From an uncultured Cellvibrio sp. (GTDB taxonomy: Bacteria; Pseudomonadota; Gammaproteobacteria; Pseudomonadales; Cellvibrionaceae): a DNA stretch of 64,000 nucleotides. This document shows, piece by piece, positions 25,872-34,591 of this stretch (position 1 is the first letter of the stretch; each line of letters starts with the position of its first letter). The notes beneath the pieces were generated by a model that was not told where the DNA came from, searched no databases, and saw only the letters and a program-made list of their open reading frames with translations. The stretch lies in assembly GCA_946481095.1 (NCBI GenBank), contig CAMLML010000012.1, forward strand, positions 1-64,000. The letters run 5' to 3'. A program made the position numbers and the translations under genes.

Positions 25872-27468
25872 AGCGAATACCTCCTTGAATTTGATAGGCA
25901 GATAAATGGTTGTAATCAATCATTCTTTGATATTGAATAAAACCTGATGCGCCGCCCTTTAAAATAAAAGATGATCCAACGCCGATTTGCCAGAAAGATT
26001 TATCCTCACCATCGTTTTGCAAACCAAAAGTATTTTCCGGATCGGGATCATAAGCAAATTGTGATGTAATAGGGTCAAAACCTGAATTGGTTTCGCTGAG
26101 CATGGTTAGTTTCAATGTAGGGATCAATACACCCCAGTTTTTATTGAAGACATAAGTGGATTCCACGCCTGCACCCAAGGTGAGTTGTTCAGTGGATTGT
26201 TTACCAATAATCATCGGCAAGCCGCCGCTGCCATTTTCACCGTAACCATCAACATTATTTTGTAAATAATCAAAGCGAACAAAAGGAAAAATTGTCAGCG
26301 CGTCTTTATTCCATTCCCATTGGTATTGTGAATTCAGTAAAAGTTGTGATCCTTGTGTAGATCCACGCATGGTATCACTCACGAGCAAATCACCTTCACC
26401 ATATTGCACTCTGCGAGTGGAATCGAAAGCGGTGCTGACATATCCCAATTGTGTTTCCAGCGATGAATATTTCATGCTGTAAGAATTGAAAATAATAAAA
26501 CTGGTGGCTTCACCGTCAAGGCTGCCATTTTGTGCAGAATAATTCAGATCATGTTGATTAAAGCCAAGGGCGCTACCTATTACCCATTTATCACTCAAAC
26601 GATAATCGAGGCCCATGGTGAAAGAATTGCCCGATGATTTATAACCGGACTCCAGATCTGTGGTATCCCTTTCTGCTGATTGATGCTGCACACTGGCAAA
26701 AAATCCCAGCGCAGCCCAAATGGGTTCTGCATCACCTGCGCCACCCCCTGAACCTTGATTGGTAGAAACAACACCATTCAAGGTGAAACGATTATTACCT
26801 GCTTGCAATTGGCCAACGCGTTGTGAAACAGCAGAAGTTTGTGTGCTGGTTGACTCGGAAGTAACACGCATCAGTGCAATCGTTTCTTCCGGCGCAATTT
26901 GCCGTAATGCTGCATTGGCCGCTTCGGGATCATTTGCAGCTAATGCATCAAGCCCATTGCATCGCTCCAATAAATTACGGCGTCCTGCACCCAATTCGCT
27001 ATCGGAACTTTCACGTAATTGTGTACAGACTGAATCCATTGCCAGTGCAAGGCTACGGTTGTTGGCATTGGTTGATGCATCAACAAGGTTGCTGCCAGTT
27101 ACGTTAATCGTCACTGTTGCTGTGGCTGTTTGTGGTTCTGATGTTTGTGTTTCGCGAATGGTGTAGGTAAATGTATCGACGCCCTGAAAATCTTTGTTGG
27201 GTGTATAAACAACACTGCCATCAGCATTCAAAACAACGGTGGCATTCGCAGGCGGAGAAACATCAATGACAGCAATGGTATCGCCATCTGTATCAAAATC
27301 ATTGCTGATCAAATTCAATGTGATACTGCTGTTCATTGGAATGCTGCGGCTATCATTCACAGCAGTAGGCGCTGCTGCGTGAACAATTCCTGGCATAGCA
27401 CCCAGTGCAAAAGTGCAAACCAGAATAGAGCGAGTAAATTTTTGAGCGGTTTGATAAAAAACAATCAT
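25861..27468 (-). CDS. Outer-membrane beta-barrel (autotransporter-like) with cadherin-like N-domain
   Basis: A 535-residue exported protein. The start is ATG 27468 after AAGGAG; an upstream frame to 27522 is unsupported. The signal peptide ends GIVHA/AAPTAV. Residues about 25-115 form a cadherin-like/Big-type repeat (NDSRSIPMNSSITLNLISND, DGSVVYTPNKDFQGVDTFTY). A helical Ala/Asn-rich linker follows. The last 270 residues form an autotransporter-type barrel of alternating aromatic strands, ending IRYEF with the terminal Phe expected of BAM substrates. The passenger is unusually short, and the next gene encodes a large surface lipoprotein that could be its partner. Confidence 0.8.
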   Translation of the reverse strand: MIVFYQTAQKFTRSILVCTFALGAMPGIVHAAAPTAVNDSRSIPMNSSITLNLISNDFDTDGDTIAVIDVSPPANATVVLNADGSVVYTPNKDFQGVDTFTYTIRETQTSEPQTATATVTINVTGSNLVDASTNANNRSLALAMDSVCTQLRESSDSELGAGRRNLLERCNGLDALAANDPEAANAALRQIAPEETIALMRVTSESTSTQTSAVSQRVGQLQAGNNRFTLNGVVSTNQGSGGGAGDAEPIWAALGFFASVQHQSAERDTTDLESGYKSSGNSFTMGLDYRLSDKWVIGSALGFNQHDLNYSAQNGSLDGEATSFIIFNSYSMKYSSLETQLGYVSTAFDSTRRVQYGEGDLLVSDTMRGSTQGSQLLLNSQYQWEWNKDALTIFPFVRFDYLQNNVDGYGENGSGGLPMIIGKQSTEQLTLGAGVESTYVFNKNWGVLIPTLKLTMLSETNSGFDPITSQFAYDPDPENTFGLQNDGEDKSFWQIGVGSSFILKGGASGFIQYQRMIDYNHLSAYQIQGGIRYEF

Positions 27469-27500
27469 GGGTGTGGGCTCCTTGTTTTTATTTGCTGGAA

Positions 27501-27656
27501 TCAACGGTGAAGTGCATAACAATATTCATTTTCTATTATCTTTTTTATCTCGCGAAAAACGGTCGTTACTATATTAAAAATTTCAACCAAAAGCATCAGC
27601 AATGCCAGAATCACCAAGCCCATCATTAGATAAAAATGCGGGTTGCGATTGGTCAT
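27501..27656 (-). CDS. Possible small membrane protein (51 residues)
   Basis: ATG 27656 to TGA 27501. The product begins MTNRNPHFYLMMGLVILALL, has one hydrophobic helix (about residues 9-31) and a charged tail (REIKKIIENEYCYALHR). It lies 32 bp upstream of the barrel gene on the same strand and could be its first cistron. No good ribosome site is visible, so the call is tentative. Confidence 0.3.
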   Translation of the reverse strand: MTNRNPHFYLMMGLVILALLMLLVEIFNIVTTVFREIKKIIENEYCYALHR

Positions 27657-27866
27657 GCGCAGATAATAAAAACGAGGTGATGGATTACAGCTGGATTTTC
27701 CAGGAAATCTAAACAGCTAAAAGCGGCGTTAAGTTTTTAAACTTTGCAGTGATTTTTTAGAAAGAGATCTCAATAGCGGCTATTCAACAAACCGTTCTTA
27801 ATTGAAAAACAAAGGCGGATTGTGCAAAAGTTTTGCGATTTATTGTTTTTTTAACGATTGCATAGT

Positions 27867-27929
27867 GAAAAGTTGAACTCAGAGTAAGGTCTGATGGTGT
27901 TACCCGGGCTTACTCCAAATTCACTTTTC
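27867..27929 (-). terminator. Imperfect long hairpin downstream of the cold-shock gene
   Basis: Two stacked stems: GAGTAAG with CTTACTC, and outside it GAAAAG-TGAA with TTCA-CTTTTC (one bulge), separated by an internal loop. It lies 10 bp beyond the cold-shock stop. A TTAAAAAA tract comes only about 15 bp later on the minus strand, so termination is plausible but not certain. Confidence 0.4.
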
Positions 27930-27939
27930 GTTTGAATAC

Positions 27940-28146
27940 TTAGATGGTGTGCACTTTGTTTGCGCAAGGGCCTTTTTGACCTTGGCCTACTTGAAACTCA
28001 ACCTTTTGGCCTTCATTCAAGGTTGCAAAACCGCCGCCGGCTTGAATCTCTGAATGGTGAACAAACAAATCTTTGCTTCCATCTTCTGGAGTAATGAAAC
28101 CAAAACCTTTGTCTGCATTAAACCACTTAACTGTACCTTTACTCAT
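27940..28146 (-). CDS. Cold-shock protein, CspA family
   Basis: A 68-residue cold-shock-domain protein. The start is ATG 28146 after AAAGAAG; the frame extends upstream but the standard Csp N-terminus [18 protein letters not shown] begins here. RNP1 is KGFGFI and RNP2 is LFVHH. It binds single-stranded RNA and DNA as an RNA chaperone. Several csp paralogues usually exist per genome, so no specific letter is assigned. The long leader upstream is typical for the family. Confidence 0.95.
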   Translation of the reverse strand: MSKGTVKWFNADKGFGFITPEDGSKDLFVHHSEIQAGGGFATLNEGQKVEFQVGQGQKGPCANKVHTI

Positions 28147-28470
28147 ATGACATTCTTCTTTAGTGGTGAAATAAATTTGACTCAAATCGCTATCACCATT
28201 ACGACTTGAGCTTTCGGATTTTTACGATGGAATCGTGTTATTTCAGCAAACCTGCGCTGTCGTAAAGAAATCGAGTCATTACCGACCGGGAAGGGAATGC
28301 AGGGATCTTACAGTAGTATTGGCAATTTAGCGAAGCTTCTTTCAGCATTTGGGGTGAAATTTGATCGAATGTCGCATAAAGCATTGGTTGTGATGCTGAG
28401 GAGCCTGGTTAAATTGGGTAAATACACATATTGAGAGAAACAGAATTTTGAACACTAATCGAGTCATATT
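28147..28470. promoter_or_regulatory. Divergent leader region between the csp gene and the yefM-like gene
   Basis: 324 bp. The half next to the csp gene presumably holds its promoter and a long 5' leader, as is usual for csp genes; no individual promoter box is convincing. On plus there is a 45-codon open frame (28297-28434, start MQGSYSSIGNLAKLL). Its ribosome site is poorly spaced and it is not called as a gene. No palindrome of the TGTACA kind used by YefM-type regulators was found. Confidence 0.3.
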
Positions 28471-28692
28471 ATGAACACAATTTCATACGCTATTGCAAAA
28501 TGTAATCTTGAAGCAATTATGAGCCAAGTTTGTGATAAACATGAGCCTGTCGTTATTGTGAGTGACGAAAAATCAGTAGTGTTATTGTCACTTGAGGATT
28601 ACAAGTCGCTTGAAGAGACGAATTACTTGCTCCGAATGCCAGAAAACGCTCGAAGACTACTGGAATCAATAACCGAATTGAATCGTTTGTAA
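28471..28692 (+). CDS. Orphan YefM/Phd-family antitoxin
   Basis: A 73-residue protein. The N-terminal part MNTISYAIAKCNLEAIMSQV, then EPVVIVSDEKSVVLLSLEDYKSLEET, matches the YefM/Phd DNA-binding dimer domain. The acidic-leucine tail (YLLRMPENARRLLESI) is the toxin-binding type. No YoeB-like or other toxin frame follows: a strong terminator comes 32 bp after the stop. It is therefore an antitoxin without a visible partner. It could act as a free repressor or anti-addiction factor. Confidence 0.88.
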   Translation: MNTISYAIAKCNLEAIMSQVCDKHEPVVIVSDEKSVVLLSLEDYKSLEETNYLLRMPENARRLLESITELNRL

Positions 28693-28723
28693 GGTTGGTT
28701 GTTTTTTCTTATTCACAAACAAA

Positions 28724-28753
28724 AAAAGCCCGATTCAAACGAATCGGGCTTTT
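28724..28753. terminator. Bidirectional intrinsic terminator
   Basis: Perfect 13-bp stem AAAAGCCCGATTC / GAATCGGGCTTTT with loop AAAC. T runs are present on both strands. It separates the convergent yefM-like gene and the phosphate transporter gene. Confidence 0.9.
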
Positions 28754-28777
28754 CATTTATGCGTAGTTAAAAATTTA

Positions 28778-30052
28778 TTAACCAAACACACCTTTGAAAA
28801 AGAAGAAAAACAAAATCGATAAACCGGCGCCAGCGGGTAAAGTGATTACCCAGGAGGCAAAAATTCCACCAATGACTCCAAGATTCAAAGCGCCGATTCC
28901 ACGAGCCAAACCAACACCCAATACTGCACCTACCAATGTGTGAGTCGTCGAAATGGGTAAACCGATTCCGGAGGCAATGACCACAGTTGCGGCGGCGGAC
29001 ATTTCAGCGGCGAAGCCACGGCTTGGCGTGAGTTCGGTGATTTTTTTGCCGATGGTGATCATGACTTTGTAGCCATAAGTAGCGAGGCCAATCACTATGC
29101 CTACTCCTCCAAGTAATAAAATCCAGGGAGCAACTGCGGCTTTGGCGCCGACAACACCTGTATCAATTACGCTGATGACGGCGGCCATTGGGCCAACTGC
29201 GTTGGCTACATCATTTGAGCCGTGGGCGAAAGCCATGGAGCAAGCGGTGAAAATCATCAGTACGCCAAAGACGCGTTCAACACTGGAGAAACGGTTGTTT
29301 TTGTCAGCATCTTTATCCTGATTAATTCGGCTGAGCAGGAACATACCTATACCGGCAACGATCAGGCCGATAATGGTGGCTATGCCCATGGCCTGCAGAA
29401 AACTGAATTCTATGTGGTGCGATTTAAGAACGTATTTCAAACCTTTCAAAATGGTGACCATCGACAGGAAGAATCCCACGGCAAACATGTAGAAAGGGAT
29501 GTATCGTTTGGCGTTGGCGAAGGGATCTTCAGTATCCAGAATCAAATGCTGGACCGAACGAAAAATCCAGAATGAAAGAATGCCTGCAACCAGTGGTGAG
29601 GTGATCCAGCTGCTGACGATAACCCAAACCTGACTCCACTGAACGGCGTCCACTGACACTCCCACTGCAGCAAAACCAATAATGGCGCCAACAATTGAGT
29701 GCGTAGTGGAAACTGGCCAGCCCAGAATGCTGGCAATCAATAACCAGGTGCCTGCAGCCAGTAATGAAGCCAACATTCCATAAACAAACAAATCAGGATG
29801 ATCGGTCATCACTGCCACATCGACTATGCCACTGCGGATGGTTTCAGTGACTTCACCGCCGGCAAGATAGGCGCCGGCAAACTCAAATACCATCGCAATA
29901 ATGATGGCTTGCTTCATGGTCAAAGCACGCGAACCCACCGATGTTCCCATGGCATTGGACACATCGTTGGCACCTATACCCCACGCCATAAACAGGCCAA
30001 AGCAACAGGCAATAATAAAAAGAATCTGGCTATATTCTGCGAATAAAGTCAT
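28778..30052 (-). CDS. Inorganic phosphate transporter, Pit family
   Basis: A 424-residue membrane permease. The family hallmark repeats are present: GANDVSNAMGTSVGS near the N-terminus and HGSNDVANAVGPMAA in the second half. It carries out low-affinity phosphate (metal-phosphate) uptake driven by proton or sodium. It lies 29 bp downstream of a DUF47 gene, the usual Pit partner order, so the two are surely an operon. AGG precedes the start at suitable distance. Confidence 0.93.
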   Translation of the reverse strand: MTLFAEYSQILFIIACCFGLFMAWGIGANDVSNAMGTSVGSRALTMKQAIIIAMVFEFAGAYLAGGEVTETIRSGIVDVAVMTDHPDLFVYGMLASLLAAGTWLLIASILGWPVSTTHSIVGAIIGFAAVGVSVDAVQWSQVWVIVSSWITSPLVAGILSFWIFRSVQHLILDTEDPFANAKRYIPFYMFAVGFFLSMVTILKGLKYVLKSHHIEFSFLQAMGIATIIGLIVAGIGMFLLSRINQDKDADKNNRFSSVERVFGVLMIFTACSMAFAHGSNDVANAVGPMAAVISVIDTGVVGAKAAVAPWILLLGGVGIVIGLATYGYKVMITIGKKITELTPSRGFAAEMSAAATVVIASGIGLPISTTHTLVGAVLGVGLARGIGALNLGVIGGIFASWVITLPAGAGLSILFFFFFKGVFG

Positions 30053-30081
30053 GAGAGATACCTGATAATGTCAAACAAAAA

Positions 30082-30759
30082 TTAATGAGCCAGAAGCAAT
30101 TGCAATCGACCGCCCACATTGTGAGCACAGTCTGCCAGGTCGCCCACCCAATCAATGATGTTGTACAAAAACATCACATCAACTGGCGGCAGTTGTGCTT
30201 CCAGTGCGAACAGAGAAGTGCGAACACCGATTTCCAACTTGTCAGCTTTTTCTTCCAGGTCATCCAGTTCCTGAATCATTTTTTCAACGACAGTCAACTC
30301 GCGGCCGCTAAAACCGGTTTCGAGTAATTCATCCAATTCATTAATAGCAGTGAGAGCTTGCTCGGCAGCCGCAACACTGGAACGAACGAAATCCAGCATT
30401 TGCGCTTGCATGCTGGCAGGGATGGTCATTTTGCGGCCCATGATAATGCCGGCAATATCCTTGGCGCGGTTGGCGATACTGTCCTGGGTGGAGAGAAGAT
30501 CCAAAATATCGGTACGGGGAACAGGAAGGAAAAGACTTTTGGGAAGGTGCAAACGCAGTTGTTTTTTTATCTCGTCGGCATCATTTTCGTGCTTCACAAT
30601 GCCTTGCTGGATTTGACTGGCAGTGTCCCAATTATGTTGAGTGACTGCCTCAAAGAAACTGACCAATTCCTTGGCGGCTTTCACGGCCACAGCCATGTGT
30701 TCTTGCATGGGTTTGATAGGTGAGCGACCAAACAAATTGGAAAAGTTGGCAAAGGGCAT
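30082..30759 (-). CDS. DUF47 (PhoU-like) regulator of Pit transporter
   Basis: A 225-residue helical protein of the TIGR00153/DUF47 family, related to PhoU. The start is ATG 30759 after GGAG with 6-nt spacing; the frame extends to 30816 without a site. Landmarks are MPFANFSNLFGRSPIKPMQEH and DLLSTQDSIANRAKDIAGIIMGR. These proteins are encoded with Pit transporters and are thought to modulate them. It is the first gene of the two-gene operon. Confidence 0.92.
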   Translation of the reverse strand: MPFANFSNLFGRSPIKPMQEHMAVAVKAAKELVSFFEAVTQHNWDTASQIQQGIVKHENDADEIKKQLRLHLPKSLFLPVPRTDILDLLSTQDSIANRAKDIAGIIMGRKMTIPASMQAQMLDFVRSSVAAAEQALTAINELDELLETGFSGRELTVVEKMIQELDDLEEKADKLEIGVRTSLFALEAQLPPVDVMFLYNIIDWVGDLADCAHNVGGRLQLLLAH

Positions 30760-30940
30760 AAAAGTCTCCGGCTCGAAAAGTGTGCGCAGTATAAAAATTT
30801 GATTCCGCAAGGTCACGTATAATTTTTACCGTTTTGTGACAAAAACAGCTTGCTTCTGACGGAGGCACAGACGACACAGGCTTTAGCAGCTACAATCGGT
30901 AAATTCTGTGTTCCCAATAAATGTTTTTCAGGATGCAAAT

Positions 30941-32701
30941 ATGGCGGCAGTTTTAGACAGATTTCTTGATTTGCGTGGCGTAATTCAGGATTTGATTCGC
31001 GCAAACCGTATGTCCCGCGAAGATGGCAATCGATTGTTGGGGATGAGTCGAACACATGAACAAGCGGTTATGCATCCCTTGAATTACATCGCCTCGCAAA
31101 ATCTGGAAGATCAGGAACGCCCCGGAAAATTACTGGATATAGAAATACTCACCCAATGGTTGGCCAAAGAAGCGGATTTGCCCTGTTTTCATATTGATCC
31201 CATGAAAATTGATGTTGCCAAATGTACGGAAGTCATGGGTTATGCATTTGCCAAGCGACACGGAATTCTCTGCGTACAAGTCCTGAAAGATGAAGTATTG
31301 GTTGCCTGCACCCAACCTTTTGTTGCCGGATGGGAACCCCAGGTCGAGCATGTGGCTCGTCGCAAGGTTAAAAAAGTGTTTGCCAATCCGGGTGATGTTG
31401 AACGTTACATGGTGGAGTTTTATACCCTCTCACGTTCTATCTCCAACGCCTCTGGTGCAACCTCGTCGATGGTTACCAATTTTGAACAATTGGTGGAGTT
31501 GGGCAAGGCAACCGATCCTGATGCAAATGACCAGCACATAGTCAAAATCGTGGATTGGTTGTTGCAGTACGCATACGATCAGCGTGCAAGTGATATCCAT
31601 ATAGAGCCACGCCGTGATATAGGTCGAATCCGGTTTCGTATTGATGGTGTTCTGCATCAGGTTTATGAATTACCGTTTAATGTATCAACTGCAGTCACCA
31701 GTCGTTTTAAAGTATTGGCGAGAATGGACATCGCAGAAAAACGCAAACCACAGGATGGTCGTATTAAAACCCGCCGATCAGATGGCAGCGAAGTGGAATT
31801 GCGCGTATCAACATTACCAACCGCATTCGGCGAAAAATTGGTAATGCGTATTTTTGATCCACAAATTTTAATGCGTACCTTTAATGAGTTGGGATTGGTT
31901 GGTGATGATTACCAGCGTTGGCTTGGAATGTTGGAGCGACCCAACGGCATTTTGTTGGTGACAGGTCCGACTGGATCAGGAAAAACCACCACGCTTTATA
32001 CCTCGCTACGACAAGTTGCGACTTCCGAAGTGAATGTCAGCACCATTGAAGATCCTATCGAAATGGTGGAAGAGACGTTTAATCAAACACAAGTGCACCA
32101 CAAAATCGGTTTGGATTTTGCCGCCGGTATTCGCAGTTTGATGCGGCAGGATCCCGACATCATTATGGTGGGTGAGATTCGCGATCTGGAAACTGCGCAG
32201 ATGGCAGTGCAAGCGGCACTCACCGGGCATTTGGTGTTATCAACTGTTCACACCAATGATGCGCCGGCAACTGTTGCACGTTTATTGGATTTGGGAATTC
32301 CTTCCTATTTAATCAATGCCAGTTTATTGGGTGTAATGGCACAACGTTTGGTGCGTACACTTTGCCCGCATTGTAAGGAAGAGGGCACAATCAATCCTGC
32401 CCATTGGCAAGAATTGGTCGCGCCCTGGAAAGTATCGGCACCGACAAAAGTGTATCGCCCGGTAGGTTGTCTTGAATGCAGGAACACAGGCTATCTCGGT
32501 CGCCAGGGCATTTACGAAATCATGTTGCTAACTGAAAATCTGAAAGAAAAAATCACTCCTGATTTTAATTTGCAGGATTTGCGTCGTTTGGCCATGAAAG
32601 AAGGTATGCGCACTTTGCGTTTATCCGGCGCACAAAAAATTGCTGCCGGGCTTACGACTATGGAAGAAGTTTTGCGTGTAGCGCCACCAGCAGAAAAATG
32701 A
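30941..32701 (+). CDS. Stand-alone PilB/GspE-family secretion ATPase
   Basis: A 586-residue ATPase. The start is ATG 30941 after AGGA; a GTG at 30908 is the upstream alternative. Residues 1 to about 170 form an MshEN/GspE N-domain. The motor domain has Walker A GPTGSGKTTT near residue 343, an Asp/Walker B region QDPDIIMVGEIRD near 404, and a four-cysteine zinc motif CPHC and CLECRNTGY from about 474. Such ATPases power type IV pili or type II secretion. No inner-membrane platform, pilin or secretin gene lies nearby, so its machine is encoded elsewhere or it has an unusual role. A TPR lipoprotein follows 32 bp later. Confidence 0.9.
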   Translation: MAAVLDRFLDLRGVIQDLIRANRMSREDGNRLLGMSRTHEQAVMHPLNYIASQNLEDQERPGKLLDIEILTQWLAKEADLPCFHIDPMKIDVAKCTEVMGYAFAKRHGILCVQVLKDEVLVACTQPFVAGWEPQVEHVARRKVKKVFANPGDVERYMVEFYTLSRSISNASGATSSMVTNFEQLVELGKATDPDANDQHIVKIVDWLLQYAYDQRASDIHIEPRRDIGRIRFRIDGVLHQVYELPFNVSTAVTSRFKVLARMDIAEKRKPQDGRIKTRRSDGSEVELRVSTLPTAFGEKLVMRIFDPQILMRTFNELGLVGDDYQRWLGMLERPNGILLVTGPTGSGKTTTLYTSLRQVATSEVNVSTIEDPIEMVEETFNQTQVHHKIGLDFAAGIRSLMRQDPDIIMVGEIRDLETAQMAVQAALTGHLVLSTVHTNDAPATVARLLDLGIPSYLINASLLGVMAQRLVRTLCPHCKEEGTINPAHWQELVAPWKVSAPTKVYRPVGCLECRNTGYLGRQGIYEIMLLTENLKEKITPDFNLQDLRRLAMKEGMRTLRLSGAQKIAAGLTTMEEVLRVAPPAEK

Positions 32702-32733
32702 TTTGTATAATCGAATAATTAACAGGAGTGATC

Positions 32734-33474
32734 ATGAAATTTATCAATTTATTCGTTGTCGCAATTTTTGCCTTTACCCTCAGTAGTTGCGGCACAGAAA
32801 GTAAATCCGGAAATAATAATATTCAGCCTGAAAATCCTGTGTATGTGGCAGAAGTGTTAATGCATGAAGGGCAATTTGCAAAAGCGAAAAAAGTCCTGGC
32901 CTCCTATCTGCAAACAATACCTGCTAATTGGCAACCGCGATTCGTACAAGATGGGCGACAAAAAATTCATTATTGGGATGAACATACAATAGAAGTTTGC
33001 AAAAAAGTTGATCAGGAAAAAACAGGTTTGCCGGTTGATCCAATTATGGGTAAATCCTATTCCAAAGCTTATTTCATTTTGGGTTTTATCGCGGTTGAAG
33101 AAAAAGACTATCAATTGGCGAACCAATATTTGGATAAGGCACTGTTGCTGGAACCTGATCATCCAGGACTGATTTCCGAGAAGGCAGCAATGATGATGGA
33201 TCCCCAGGCGTTTCAATTGAAAGAATCCTTGTATCGTAAAGTAATTGAGTCCGAAAATTGCGTACCTGATTTGGATCGTGCGAGAGCCTACAGGGGTTTG
33301 GGGGTCGTATTAATTGATTTGGAACGATTGGATGAAGCTGAGACGGCACTTTATGAATCCTTAAAGTATGAAGGTAATCATCCACTCGCAATTAATGAAT
33401 TGAATTACATCGATAAGCTGCGTAATGGTGGCAAGAAACAACCATTACAATTAAATAAGCCCCCTAAAAAATAA
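32734..33474 (+). CDS. TPR-containing lipoprotein
   Basis: A 246-residue lipoprotein. The start is ATG 32734, five bases after AGGAG. Signal MKFINLFVVAIFAFTLSSC is lipidated at the cysteine. The mature part has tetratricopeptide-like helices (EVLMHEGQFAKAKKVLASYL; YFILGFIAVEEKDYQLANQYLDKALLLEPDH; YRGLGVVLIDLERLDEAETALYESL). The spacing to the ATPase gene suggests cotranscription. Pilotin-type lipoproteins with TPRs (PilF/PilW) help assemble secretins, so a pilus or secretion role is a reasonable inference, but similarity to PilF is not obvious. Confidence 0.75.
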   Translation: MKFINLFVVAIFAFTLSSCGTESKSGNNNIQPENPVYVAEVLMHEGQFAKAKKVLASYLQTIPANWQPRFVQDGRQKIHYWDEHTIEVCKKVDQEKTGLPVDPIMGKSYSKAYFILGFIAVEEKDYQLANQYLDKALLLEPDHPGLISEKAAMMMDPQAFQLKESLYRKVIESENCVPDLDRARAYRGLGVVLIDLERLDEAETALYESLKYEGNHPLAINELNYIDKLRNGGKKQPLQLNKPPKK

Positions 33475-33652
33475 AATCGTGAATAGCGTTATTGAATTCA
33501 ATTCAGGATATTGAACTTTGATGTAATTAAATAACATGCAGTAGAGCATCACAGGTGGCGGCAGACACAACAAGGTGCGCACCTGTAAATTAAAAAATAC
33601 AAAACATCAGAATCTGAAATGAGTTGGGAATATTTTTTAACGCATTTATTCT

Positions 33653-34462
33653 CTAAAATAAATTTGCAATCCAAACCCATGCGCCAATCAATTTGCTGCC
33701 GACGACCATCAACATAATGGCCAGTGCAGGGCGCAGCCAGTGATCGGCTACACGATTGGCGAGATGGCTGCCAAAATAAATTCCCGGCAATGATCCCATT
33801 AATAAATTGGCGAGCAACCCCCAATCCACATTTCCCAATCCCGCATGGCCCATGCCTGCAACCAATGTGAGTGGAACAGCGTGCGCAATTTCAGTTCCCA
33901 CCAAGCGAACAGTGGGCAGCAACGGATAAAGCATAAATAAAGCAACAGTGCCCAAGGCTCCTGCGCCGATGGATGTGATGGTGACAATGACGCCCAGAAT
34001 TAGGCCCGTCACCACAGTAGCAACAAATTGTTGCCGATGATTCATACGGGTGACCCACAGATCATTCTTTTTACTGTAATCGAAAATTTTTCGTTTGAAG
34101 AGAATGGCGACGGCAGTTAGAACCAGAGCGTAACCCAGAGTGGTTTTGATAATGGCATTGAGTGAATCCATATCGGATTTCATATAGTGCAGCCAGATTA
34201 ATGTCAGGCCAGCTGCCGGAACACTCCCTAAAGCAAGCCAACCGGTGATGCGCCAATCAATATTCTTTTTTTTGTGATGAACATGAATGCCACCAGCCTT
34301 GGTGATTGCGGCATAAAGTAAATCGGTTCCAACCGCACTGGTGGGGGTGATGCCAAATTGCAGGAGTATTGGCGTCATTAATGAGCCACCACCGACACCA
34401 GTGAGGCCCACAATAAAACCAACTGCCAGACCTGCAATAATGTAAACCAGCTGTATATCCAC
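33653..34462 (-). CDS. TSUP (TauE/SafE) family permease
   Basis: A 269-residue membrane protein with about eight hydrophobic segments. The duplicated family motif is clear at the start (GFIVGLTGVGGGSLMTPILLQ, then TSAVGTDLLYAAITK) and in the second half (GLILGVIVTITSIGAGALGTVALFMLYP). TSUP proteins move sulfite, sulfonates or other organic anions; the substrate is unknown. It is a single gene between non-coding stretches of about 180 bp (left) and 130 bp (right), in which no further feature was recognised. Confidence 0.9.
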   Translation of the reverse strand: MDIQLVYIIAGLAVGFIVGLTGVGGGSLMTPILLQFGITPTSAVGTDLLYAAITKAGGIHVHHKKKNIDWRITGWLALGSVPAAGLTLIWLHYMKSDMDSLNAIIKTTLGYALVLTAVAILFKRKIFDYSKKNDLWVTRMNHRQQFVATVVTGLILGVIVTITSIGAGALGTVALFMLYPLLPTVRLVGTEIAHAVPLTLVAGMGHAGLGNVDWGLLANLLMGSLPGIYFGSHLANRVADHWLRPALAIMLMVVGSKLIGAWVWIANLF

Positions 34463-34591
34463 ACCGTCCCCAAAACTGTTTAAAAAACAGCAAAATGTTT
34501 GAAAATCAACAGGTCGCGCAGACTAGCGATTTGTTTTATGTCTGTAAAATGACGATTGGTTTGGATCTTATAGGGAAAGGATATAAAAGAT

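Noticed and set aside
28297..28434. 45-codon open frame upstream of the yefM-like gene (MQGSYSSIGNLAKLL...)
   Set aside because: The purine stretch before its ATG is too close to act as a ribosome site, it lies in the expected promoter zone of two divergent genes, and no family is recognised. It is mentioned only in the gap entry.
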